Origin: Mangifera indica
Lineage: Eukaryota > Streptophyta > Magnoliopsida > Sapindales > Anacardiaceae
NCBI RefSeq assembly: GCF_011075055.1
Contig: NW_025401202.1
Coordinates: 1-64,000, forward strand
Direction: 5' to 3'
DNA: 64,000 nucleotides
In this document: in pieces, positions 43,246 through 52,200 of the stretch
Position numbering within the stretch: position 1 is the first letter of the stretch
Layout of the letters: every line of letters starts with the position of its first letter
Program-made: the position numbers and the translations under genes
The notes under the pieces: generated by a model
Database searches by the model: none
What the model saw: the letters and a program-made list of their open reading frames with translations, nothing else
Told to the model about the DNA's origin: nothing

Positions 43246-46200
43246 CTATTCAAAGATTGTATGAGGAATATCCCAATTGTTTGCAAGAATCATATTTTCT
43301 CTAGACTTGGTAACCTTTCTCAAGCATGAAGCTCTAACTCTAACACCTTCTTGAATAAGCATACGGACTCTCTCCCTTGGTAATCCGGCTCTTCCAAAGC
43401 AAGTATCATTCCTAGACTTCCAAATGTAGTACACGGCTGCCCCAAAGCAAAGCTTACTCACAATATTCTTGAAGCTATTTTCCTTCCATTTGTTTGCTAA
43501 TTCCGGGATCATTGAAGTCCATGAGCTATACATGATTTGTTGATGGCAAATATTGAGCATTCCATTCCAGATTTGGGAGCTGAAAACACACCTAAAAAAT
43601 AGATGGTCCATGCTTTCCGGATCCACCTTACATAATGGGCATACATTGTGGGAAATAAGGCCAATTCTTGCTAACCTATCTCTTGTCATTAGTTTACCTC
43701 TAATACCCAACCATACAATGAATGAATGTCTTAGGAAATGCCTTTTAAACCATACAATATTGTGCCAACTTACCTTGTCCTTCCTACTCCTCATAATCTC
43801 CCATGCCGATTTGATTGTGAACTTGCCATTAGAATTAGGAGCCCATGTTAGAGCATCCTCCCCTCCCATTGGGCAGCAAGGGAGAGCTCCCTTTATCTCC
43901 ATGAGGTGGCAAGAATTCGCTGCTGGCCATTTCCACCCATGCTCATCAATGACTTCTTTTACTAAAGCATGCTTAGGAATTCCGGAATCATAGATAATCT
44001 GGTTCCCAAATTTGTCCATTAATGGTCCAAATGGGTGCCAATTATCAAGCCAAAGAAAGGTGTTTTCCCCATTGCCAATGACTTTCTTGAACTTGGTTTT
44101 CATTTGTTCCCTAAGTTTTAAAATTTTCCTCCAAACCCATGAGCTCTCATTATTCGGTTTGATCTCCCAAAAACTTTTTCCTCTAAGCTTGTTTGCCTTA
44201 ATCCATTCCACCCATAGTGAGTTCCCCTTATCAAGGAGGATCTTCCACATATTCTTTGTTATGGCAGCCTTGTTCCACACTTTGCACCTCATAATGCCGA
44301 GACCTCCCTCCTCTTTAGGCACACAAACCTCTTCCCAAGCAACTTTTGCTTTTCTTCCATCCATGGCAGCACCATTCCAAAGAAAATCCCTCAATATTCC
44401 ATCTATTTCCTTGTGTACATTTGAAGGAAGAATAAATATAGAAGACCAATACACTTGAATGCTAAATAGGACAGCCTTGATAAGTAACAATCTCCCCGCA
44501 TAAGATAAGGACTTATTCCGCCACGAATAAATTCTCCCCACAATCTTATCAATGAGCATCTTGCAATCACTTCTTTTAAGCTTTGAAGAAGTTATTGGAA
44601 CTCCTAGATACTTGAAAGGCAATTCTCCTACCTCCACATTGATAGAGTCCGCAAGCTTGATCTTCTCCTCTTGGGGTAATCCGGAGATGTATATATTGCT
44701 TTTGTTGCAATTCATTTGGAGACCGGACCATTCATGAAAAAGCTTTAGGGAACTTTTCATGAGAGTAAGCGATTCAACATCTGCCCTACAAAACAAAATA
44801 AGGTCATCGGCAAAGCACAAATGAGTTATGTTGTTTTCCTTACATTTCCAATGATGGCCAAAAGAAGGAATGTTCTTGAGTTCTCCAAGCATCCGTGAGA
44901 GGATCTCCATTGCCATGACAAAGAGGTAAGGGGATAAAGGGTCCCCTTGCCTAAGCCCATGAGAACTCTTGAAAAATCCCACCAATTCACCATTTATTCC
45001 CAAAGAAAAAGAGGGGGTTGAGATGCAGCTCCTAATCCATCCAATGAATTTTCCATGAAAACCAATTGCTTCAAGAATAGCAAGGATGAAGTCCCAATGA
45101 ACCGTATCATATGCCTTCAATAAGTCAATCTTCATGGCACACTTCTTGTCTTTGCTCACTCTATGGTAATTATGCATTAGGTCTTGACACAACATAATAT
45201 TCTCTCCAATGCACCTTCCTCCCACAAATGCTCCTTGGGCTTTATCAATGAAACTCGGAAGTATGGCTTTGAGACGATTTGCAAGGATCTTTGAAATGCA
45301 CTTATAGATTATATTGCAGCAAGCTATCGGCCTATACTCCATACACCTTGAAGCGTTAGCAACCTTAGGGACAAGAGCTAAGATAGTGCAATTTACCTCC
45401 TTGAGAAGATGGCCTGAAGAGAAAAAGTGCTGGACTGCCTTGATCACATCATTCCCCACAATCTCCCAAGTGGTTTTAAAGAAGAAGGCTCCATACCCAT
45501 CCGGACCCGGAGCTTTGTTGTTGTCCATGGCAAATATAATGGATTTGATTTCCTCTTCCCCCACTTCCTTGATCATGTTTTCTTTCTCTTGAATCTCTAT
45601 TTGAAAATTAAGCAGCCTTTGAATTTCCTCTACATTGGAATTGCATGAAACCGTGGAGTTAAGGACCTTTTTGAAATAGCTCACAAACTCCTCTTTAACA
45701 TCCTCCATATTACTAACAAAGGTTCCATCATCTAGGCACACCCCATTGATAGAGTTCCTACTCCTACGGGCTTTGATACATTTGAAGAAAAACTTGGAAT
45801 ATTGATCTCCTTCTTGAAGCCAATGAACTTTAGCTTTTTGGCGAGCTAAAGATTCTTCAGCTTCACTTAGATTTTTGTAGTTCTCCAAACAAACCTTTTC
45901 TTCCTTAGCTAAATCTTCATTTAGTGGGCTGCTTTGAAGTCTATTTTGAACATCCTCCAGCCTTCCTTTTGCTTCTTCCACCTTCTCTGAAATTCTCCAA
46001 AACCCCTCCTTATTTAGCCTCCTAAGAACCTTTTTTAATCTCTTGAGCTTGCTGATGAGCTTATACATAGGGCTGCCTTCTACATCCTCTTGCCAAGACT
46101 CCCTCACAATATTAAGGAAATTATCATGTGTTGCCCACATGTTATAGAACTTGAAAGGGACCCTCCTCCTCCTTACACCACCTCCACACGTCACAATGCA

Positions 46201-46893
46201 TGGGGAATGGTCAGAGATGGAATGGTTAAGAAACATGGCAAAGGATTCCTCAAAAACATCTTTCCATTGTTCATTTACAAGGGCTCTATCCAACTTGCAT
46301 GCTATCCTCCTATGTCCCTCACTACAATTACTCCAAGTGAGTTGGTTTCCCATGTACCGAAGATCTTCTAGATTTGCTTCCTCACAACACTTATTTAGGT
46401 CATCACTATAAGTATCTCCCCATGATACTCCTCCAATTTTCTCACTTGGACCCCTAATTGCATTAAAGTCCCCCATTATTAGCCACGGTTTGTTCCCCAT
46501 CCCATTGGAGAGCCTATCAATTTCCTTCCATAATCTTCTCCTTTCCATAGGTTGATTATACCCATAGACTATAGTTAAGGCTATAAGAGAGTTCTCCTCT
46601 ACTAACCAAGCCTCCCCATGTATGAATTGCGGATTTTTCTCAATGACATTAAAACTGATAGTATCCTTATTCCATCCTACCCAAATTCTCCCATTAGGGT
46701 GACTATCATTGTTATTAGCATTCTCCCACTCTCTCCAAATATTACCATTCACTATACTTAATCTATCATTCCCCACTTTAGTTTCCAACACAGCCATTAT
46801 TTCAATGTTATTATGCTTGATAAAGTGCCTTACCTCCCTTTGTTTGATAGGAGCATTGAGGCCCCTAATGTTCCAGCAAGCTATCTTTGTCAT
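43246..46893 (-). CDS. LINE-B1 ORF2 (APE endonuclease, reverse transcriptase, zf-RVT)
   Basis: The intact frame of 1,215 codons would nick the target and reverse-transcribe LINE RNA at the nick. The APE-type endonuclease covers ~1-235 with E37, Y110, GDFN (D142, N144) and SDHS (D228, H229). The reverse transcriptase covers ~450-760 with KIDLLKAYD at 588-596, HGLRQGDPLSPYLF, and FADD with D696-D697. The C-terminal zf-RVT region has CPLC...H...C. No RNase H domain is seen, usual for many plant L1 elements. The ATG overlaps the ORF1 stop (ATGA), suggesting reinitiation. Residue Q in KFGNQIIYD (T at 44000) is R in the duplicate copy. Confidence 0.95.
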   Translation of the reverse strand: MTKIACWNIRGLNAPIKQREVRHFIKHNNIEIMAVLETKVGNDRLSIVNGNIWREWENANNNDSHPNGRIWVGWNKDTISFNVIEKNPQFIHGEAWLVEENSLIALTIVYGYNQPMERRRLWKEIDRLSNGMGNKPWLIMGDFNAIRGPSEKIGGVSWGDTYSDDLNKCCEEANLEDLRYMGNQLTWSNCSEGHRRIACKLDRALVNEQWKDVFEESFAMFLNHSISDHSPCIVTCGGGVRRRRVPFKFYNMWATHDNFLNIVRESWQEDVEGSPMYKLISKLKRLKKVLRRLNKEGFWRISEKVEEAKGRLEDVQNRLQSSPLNEDLAKEEKVCLENYKNLSEAEESLARQKAKVHWLQEGDQYSKFFFKCIKARRSRNSINGVCLDDGTFVSNMEDVKEEFVSYFKKVLNSTVSCNSNVEEIQRLLNFQIEIQEKENMIKEVGEEEIKSIIFAMDNNKAPGPDGYGAFFFKTTWEIVGNDVIKAVQHFFSSGHLLKEVNCTILALVPKVANASRCMEYRPIACCNIIYKCISKILANRLKAILPSFIDKAQGAFVGGRCIGENIMLCQDLMHNYHRVSKDKKCAMKIDLLKAYDTVHWDFILAILEAIGFHGKFIGWIRSCISTPSFSLGINGELVGFFKSSHGLRQGDPLSPYLFVMAMEILSRMLGELKNIPSFGHHWKCKENNITHLCFADDLILFCRADVESLTLMKSSLKLFHEWSGLQMNCNKSNIYISGLPQEEKIKLADSINVEVGELPFKYLGVPITSSKLKRSDCKMLIDKIVGRIYSWRNKSLSYAGRLLLIKAVLFSIQVYWSSIFILPSNVHKEIDGILRDFLWNGAAMDGRKAKVAWEEVCVPKEEGGLGIMRCKVWNKAAITKNMWKILLDKGNSLWVEWIKANKLRGKSFWEIKPNNESSWVWRKILKLREQMKTKFKKVIGNGENTFLWLDNWHPFGPLMDKFGNQIIYDSGIPKHALVKEVIDEHGWKWPAANSCHLMEIKGALPCCPMGGEDALTWAPNSNGKFTIKSAWEIMRSRKDKVSWHNIVWFKRHFLRHSFIVWLGIRGKLMTRDRLARIGLISHNVCPLCKVDPESMDHLFFRCVFSSQIWNGMLNICHQQIMYSSWTSMIPELANKWKENSFKNIVSKLCFGAAVYYIWKSRNDTCFGRAGLPRERVRMLIQEGVRVRASCLRKVTKSRENMILANNWDIPHTIFE

Positions 46894-48215
46894 TTGGATG
46901 ATAGTGGAGGGGAATTAGCTTTCTTGAGCTTTGCCAATTTTTTCCCCAAGTTCTTAGTCTTCTCATCCATTTCCTTCTTCCTAAAATCCATCTCATCCAC
47001 CTTTAGTTTTCCTCCGAATGGGACTATTGTTGGAGAGCCCTCAATTACCAAGTCCTCCCCCCCATTTGTACTAGCTCCTTCTACCTCCATATCTATCCCT
47101 TTTGCTGTTGTAACTTGACTACTCTTGGAAGTGCTAGCTTCATACAACTTTTCTTTTCCTGCCGAAATGACTTCTTCATTGGTTTTCTCCGGATTGACCT
47201 CTTCTTCCATCATTGTGCTCCTTTTGATTTGCTCATTGGACTCATGGTTGGCTAATGCTGAATATCTATTGTTCTTATTTGTGTTTCCCCCCAAATTATG
47301 AAACTCCACGCCTTTACCTTTGGCCTTTTTGTCATTGCCGTTTGCCACCTTTAGTTTACTGTCTTTCCCATTTAGCTTCTTTGTTGTTATCATTCCATCC
47401 CCAACCTTGAGGTTTTTCCATGAAGATGTGCTACCTTCATGTTTCGGAGCAAAATGACAATTGGCAGTGGAGTGTCCAAAGCATTGGCACCCATTGCATT
47501 TTAGTGGTTTCCAACTATACTCTACATTGATCACCAAGTTTTCACCATTTGGAAGAGTTAAGTTGATAGTCTCCGGGCATTCCGCATCCACTTTGATCTC
47601 AATACATATCCGTGCAAACTCTAATCTTGTCCCTCCTTCCGTAACAGCATCCATATAAAGAGGATTCCCAATGGCACTTGCTATGTAGCTAAGTCCTTTT
47701 GGAGACCAAAACTCAAGTGGAATGCCATACAATCTCACCCATATAGCCACCTTTTTGACATCATTGATCATCATGGGAAGGTTTGTAGTCCATTTCCGAA
47801 CTATAAACGGCTGTCCACCAATTGTAATCTGTCCTACTTCCACCGCTCTAGAGACTCCATCCATGTCTTGAAATTTTAGTATAAAAACTCCTTGGCCAGA
47901 GGTCATAACCTCACTTAGTCCATATGATGCCCATATCTTCTCAAGTGCTCTTTTAACAGTCAAGAATGGAGGTCTTTTGCCAAGGAAGAAACCCACCGCA
48001 CAGGTTCTCCATTTTGTAGCACCCTCTTCCGCAATTTCTAGTGGAGGGGCAACACACACACGCCCTTTTGCATCTCTTCCTTTAGGCTCATAATATTCCA
48101 GCTTAGTACAAGACTCCTTTGGGGAGAAGAGGGAGCTCCAAGGAGCCTTATTATCTTTAACACCAACGGAAACCAAAGGAGTTTCAGTAGACTTTTCTTG
48201 ACCAGAAGACTCCAT
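46890..48215 (-). CDS. LINE-B1 ORF1 protein (DUF4283 plus CCHC knuckle)
   Basis: The intact frame of 441 codons has a DUF4283-type region at about 60-200 and a knuckle CNGCQCFGHSTANC at 240-253. The C-terminal region is Lys/Glu-rich and ends in a basic tail. It is the RNA-binding chaperone-type partner of ORF2. The start ATG at 48213-48215 is the first in this frame after the 5' UTR. The region from the middle to the knuckle is well conserved with LINE-A, while the N-terminus and C-terminal third differ. Confidence 0.9.
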   Translation of the reverse strand: MESSGQEKSTETPLVSVGVKDNKAPWSSLFSPKESCTKLEYYEPKGRDAKGRVCVAPPLEIAEEGATKWRTCAVGFFLGKRPPFLTVKRALEKIWASYGLSEVMTSGQGVFILKFQDMDGVSRAVEVGQITIGGQPFIVRKWTTNLPMMINDVKKVAIWVRLYGIPLEFWSPKGLSYIASAIGNPLYMDAVTEGGTRLEFARICIEIKVDAECPETINLTLPNGENLVINVEYSWKPLKCNGCQCFGHSTANCHFAPKHEGSTSSWKNLKVGDGMITTKKLNGKDSKLKVANGNDKKAKGKGVEFHNLGGNTNKNNRYSALANHESNEQIKRSTMMEEEVNPEKTNEEVISAGKEKLYEASTSKSSQVTTAKGIDMEVEGASTNGGEDLVIEGSPTIVPFGGKLKVDEMDFRKKEMDEKTKNLGKKLAKLKKANSPPLSSK

Positions 48216-48827
48216 ACTAAAAAAGGTAATTGGCGAATGAGGGAAGAGGGAGGGAGGAAAAGAAAGAAAGATGATGAGAGCCTAGCTAAAATTATGCAAG
48301 AACCAGCCTGCACAGAGTAGAGCAGACCATAGGCACAGCAGACTAAACTTTCCTGAAAAGGAAAAGAGGAGACTGCCACGGAAAGAACAAAATAGTATGC
48401 ACCAAAGAGGAAGTTGCGCAAACTACAAGCAAAGTTTCAAAATTTGAATTTCAGGAGAGAGGGAAGCTAACACCACCAACCAAGCTACTAAGCTTAACAC
48501 CGGAAAAGAAGAACCGCCGGAAATGAAAGCAGAAAACCGAAAAACAGGAGTGAGATTGAAACCGGAAAACTTAGAAGAGACTTGCTCTAAAAACAGCACC
48601 TTCAAAATAAGAATAAAAAAACTCTAGAGCAGTCGCCATAAGAAAGAAAGAAAAGAGAATAAAACAGTAACCGGAGGAGGGAGCAGAGCCGGTGACCTTG
48701 GTCACCGGACCGGAGGATAGAAAACTAAGAGATACCAACACAGCCAAGAATGAAGAACTCAAAGACTAAAGGGGGGGAGGAGGAGGGGGGATGTGGTGTT
48801 TAGAGAGAAGGGAGAGCATGTTTAATC
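48216..48827 (-). promoter_or_regulatory. 5' UTR and presumed internal promoter of LINE-B1
   Basis: The non-coding 612 bp upstream of ORF1 begin on the sense strand with a C/T-rich tract (complement of the G runs at 48772-48790). The short frames inside it show no recognisable domain. Internal promoter activity is expected for a full-length LINE but no specific element is visible. Confidence 0.55.
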
Positions 48828-48843
48828 CACAGAACCTTATTTT
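48828..48843 (+). repeat. Right target-site duplication of LINE-B1
   Basis: The 16 bp are identical to 42901-42916. The interrupted leader continues from here to the gag ATG at 49001. Confidence 0.88.
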
Positions 48844-49000
48844 GCCTTAAACACAAAGCTTCCTTAACCTAAACACTTACCAATACTCACCTGAACCCTT
48901 AAACACTTATAACCATTAACCTTTGCCTACTAGCCACTACCACAAATGTCCCATAAAAGAACTTCATCCTCATCCTCCTCATCCTTGGGAATTTGCCAAC

Positions 49001-50557
49001 ATGGCATTAAAAGAAGAGGTCAAAGGAGAACTTAAGGCCATTAAGGACCAAATGAATCAAATGATGCAAATGATGAGAGACTTGACCCTCACTCAAAGTC
49101 GGGCACCCTTATCACAGCCCCAAACTTCAACACGAAGCCAAATACCCCCTCCTCCACCTCACCCAACCCAACTACATCAACCAATAAGACATATTAGACC
49201 TTCCCCTCCTCTTCCTAGACATCATAGGGAGGAATTGATGCTTCATAATTATTCAAGTGAGGAAGAACAAGAGAGACCACCTAGGAGAGAAAAGGATGAT
49301 GATAGGGGTTTAAGGATTGAAATTCCAGAATTCGAAGGGAGCATGAGTCCGGATGATTTTGTTGATTGGTTACATGCTATTGAGAGAGTTTTTGAATATA
49401 AAGGCTATTCGGATGAGAAGAAATGTAAACTTGCCATCTTGAAATTCAAGGATTATGCATCCTTGTGGTGGGAAAATCTTAAGAAGCAAAGGGAAAGGGA
49501 TGGTAAAGAGAGAGTGAGATCTTGGGAGAAACTAAAGAAGCTTATGAAGAGAAGATTCCTTCCGGACAACCATAAACAAGATCTTTACCTCAAGCTACAC
49601 ACCCTTAAGCAAGGAAGTGATGGAGTAGAGCATTACATAAGGGAGTTTGAGAAGCTATTAATGAGGAGTGAGCTGCCGGAAGTGAAAGAGCAAACCATTG
49701 CAAGATTCATTGGTGGCTTAAACGAAGACATTGCTCATATGGTAGAATTGCAACCATATTGCACTTTTGAAGATGTGTGTAAGTTGGCTATTAAAGTGGA
49801 GAAGCAAAAGAAGGCCATGAAGCCCATGGTTTCCAAGTCATTCTCCAAAGGGACATTATCTAACAAAAGCATATCTTTTACCAAGGGAACTACCTTCCAT
49901 AAAGGTTCCCCATCCTACACAAATGTTGTTGATTCTTCTTCCAAGGAGAAAGGCAAGGAACAAATGGTGGAACCAACTAAGGACAAGCCTAATATGGTGA
50001 AGACCAACCTCTCCAACAAAAAGTGCTTTAAATGCCAAGGCTATGGACACTTCCAAGCTGAATGCCCTAATAGGAGAGTTTTATCCTTGATGGAGATACA
50101 AGCAATTGAGGAGTCTCTTCAAGAAGAAGAAGAAAGTGAAGTTTCCAGCCATGAAAGTGATGAAGCCAACAAGGAAGAAGAAGAAATTCCACAAGGAGCT
50201 GATGAAGGAGAGATGTTAGTGATTAGAAGAGCATTGCATGCCAAGCCTCTTCCTCATGAAGAGCAAAGACTCCACATTTTCCAATCAAGGTGCACCATTG
50301 GAGATAAAGTGTGTTCTTTAATTATAGATAGTGGAAGTTGTGCAAATGTAGCTTCATCTACCTTAGTGGAAAAACTTGGATTACCTACCATACCTCATCC
50401 TCAACCATACAAGATCCAATGGTTGAGTAATGGGACCAACCTCCAAGTAGCCAAACAAGTGCTTATTTCCTTCTCCATTGGTAAGCATTATAATGATGAG
50501 ATTTTGTGTGATGTGATTCCTATGGATGCTTGTCACTTGTTGTTGGGAAGACCATGA
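49001..50557 (+). CDS. gag: Gag-protease, unit 13
   Basis: Consensus protein. Leader G variant at 48893. It lies between the two LINE-B copies. Confidence 0.9.
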   Translation: MALKEEVKGELKAIKDQMNQMMQMMRDLTLTQSRAPLSQPQTSTRSQIPPPPPHPTQLHQPIRHIRPSPPLPRHHREELMLHNYSSEEEQERPPRREKDDDRGLRIEIPEFEGSMSPDDFVDWLHAIERVFEYKGYSDEKKCKLAILKFKDYASLWWENLKKQRERDGKERVRSWEKLKKLMKRRFLPDNHKQDLYLKLHTLKQGSDGVEHYIREFEKLLMRSELPEVKEQTIARFIGGLNEDIAHMVELQPYCTFEDVCKLAIKVEKQKKAMKPMVSKSFSKGTLSNKSISFTKGTTFHKGSPSYTNVVDSSSKEKGKEQMVEPTKDKPNMVKTNLSNKKCFKCQGYGHFQAECPNRRVLSLMEIQAIEESLQEEEESEVSSHESDEANKEEEEIPQGADEGEMLVIRRALHAKPLPHEEQRLHIFQSRCTIGDKVCSLIIDSGSCANVASSTLVEKLGLPTIPHPQPYKIQWLSNGTNLQVAKQVLISFSIGKHYNDEILCDVIPMDACHLLLGRP

Positions 50558-50965
50558 CAATTTGATAGGGAAGTGAAGCATGATGGCAAGAAGAACACTT
50601 ACTCCTTTAAATTCAATGGCAAGACTATCACTTTAACTCCTCTTAGTCCACAACAAGTTCATAAGGCTACTAAGGGAAAAGAAGTCAAGAAAGAGAGCTT
50701 GTTTATAAATGGTCAGCAAGTGGAAGGTAGCCATCTTGAGGATTTGAGGGCAAATCCTTCTCAACCCGGGGAGGATGATGTACACGCAGCTCCATTGTCA
50801 TTTTTGGGTTCCAAGCCATCCTTAAGTCTCCATGCAACCTTTGAAGCCAAGAAGAATAAAGTTCTAGCAAATCCCAAGCCAAAGGAAGCATTGCACCTTC
50901 AATTTTGGCCCAAAACCACTTTTGGATATAGTCTTATTACATCCACCCAAGGTCCAAATGAATAG
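50558..50965 (+). pseudogene. Post-protease pol remnant, unit 13
   Basis: Open after the TGA, His variant. Confidence 0.72.
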
Positions 50966-50987
50966 CTTGCTCCAATTGATCCAAAAG

Positions 50988-51764
50988 TGCAACTTTTAAA
51001 GTCCATCAATGGCCCAAACGTCCAAGCATCATTTTGAGAAGCCCAAAGAGCCCAAAATTGGGTTTTAGTTACATTGGAACTAAGTTAGAATTTAGTTGTT
51101 TTAGTTAGGAAACATCATTCCTAAAGTTAAGGAAAAAACAACTAACTTTTGTCTTTAGTTAATTACTATGTATGGGCTTGGTTTAGAATGAATGGCTTAG
51201 CTTAATTCATGCCATTTTAGTTGACTTTTGTGGGAAATACTGTATCGTTGCCATCCATGCCTCCTATATAAAGGGGTGGATCTTTATTTGTAAAAGTTTT
51301 GGTTTTGCTTTTGAATGAAAATTTGAAGAAAACTTGTTGGCTTTTTTTCTCATTTCCTTTATCCAATTCATCTTGGAGGAAGAATTGGTGGTGGAAGACC
51401 CCAAGGTTGGTGGAACTTTCCTCTATGCCTTGGTTAATTTTCTTGTTACCCTTGAAATCCAAAGTGTGAAGATTTGAATGTGTGTTGTATGCCTCGGATA
51501 CTGTTCACAGTGTATGATTTTGCAATTTCCAGTTTTTGCCAGCAAAATTTGAGACAAGTTTTGAATGCCTTGTTGAATGAGTTGTGATTGCTATTATATA
51601 TCATTAGAAAGCTCTTTGAATGCCCTTTCCAATGATCTATAAGTTGTATGATTTGGAGTTCATTTGATTGGTTAAAATTGAAAGATAAATTGATGTTGTG
51701 CCATATGAACAGTAATTTCCAGAATTGGGGTTATGTGTTGTTGCATTGTCTTGATGGAAATGCA
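50988..51764 (+). mobile_element. LTR of unit 14, separated from its gag by LINE-B2
   Basis: TATA box at 51265-51273, PBS at 51770-51782. The leader is split at 51871 and resumes at 57782. Confidence 0.75.
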
Positions 51765-51855
51765 CCATTTGGTATCAGAGCCTAGGTTGTTTGTGTGAAT
51801 TGTTGAGTGATTTCTATCTCCCGGAGCTACTGTTCACCTCCCGGAATTTACTGTT

Positions 51856-51871
51856 CACAGAACCTTATTTT
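51856..51871 (+). repeat. Left target-site duplication of LINE-B2
   Basis: The same 16 bp at the same monomer position as for LINE-B1. The right copy is at 57782-57797. Confidence 0.88.
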
Positions 51872-51926
51872 TTTTTTTTGGTAAGTAATAGTAATTTTAT
51901 ACCAAAGAAAGATGTACAAATGCCTA

Positions 51927-52107
51927 TCTAGGACAAAACCCCTAGAATAAGCTTAAACACAAGCATACCTTGGACAAGCCCCTAGGTTATGCCGAGACAA
52001 CAAACGCTCACACCATTCAACCTATGGAACAAATAAACCAAAGATACATCACAAACACAAAGCAACACAACTCACAAGCATACCAAAGACAAGTCCCTTG
52101 GTTATGC
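51927..52107 (-). other. 3' UTR hairpin cluster of LINE-B2
   Basis: It has stem-loops at 51927-51946, 51963-51992 and 52078-52107, identical to those of LINE-B1, so it adds no independent support for structure. Confidence 0.6.
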
Positions 52108-52200
52108 CGAAACACCTACCTACCAACCAATTGCTACAAAACACAAAGCAAGACCTTACAACTCAAAACCAAAACATACTACAAGCCAACTCCACCCCAT

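Larger units (their letters stand above)
42917..48827 (-). mobile_element. LINE-B1, full-length L1-clade retrotransposon with intact ORFs
   Basis: Minus-strand order: ~612-bp 5' UTR beginning GATTAAACATGCTC, ORF1, ORF2 overlapping by four bases, ~330-bp 3' UTR and poly(A). Perfect 16-bp target-site duplications, a full 5' UTR and two open frames indicate a recent insertion, potentially active when it inserted. The second copy at 51872 is a later duplication of this insertion and its array unit. Confidence 0.93.

Noticed and set aside
43015..43329. 104-codon plus-strand frame in the LINE-B 3' UTR, and 61-148-codon plus-strand frames opposite LINE ORFs
   Set aside because: They are antisense to ORF2 or its 3' UTR with low-complexity composition and no domain. 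The duplicates at LINE-B2 only mirror the block duplication.
48038..48762. Minus-strand frames of 127, 60 and 63 codons in and before LINE-B ORF1
   Set aside because: They have no recognisable domain and the first overlaps ORF1 in another frame. They are more likely 5' UTR noise than a third LINE gene.
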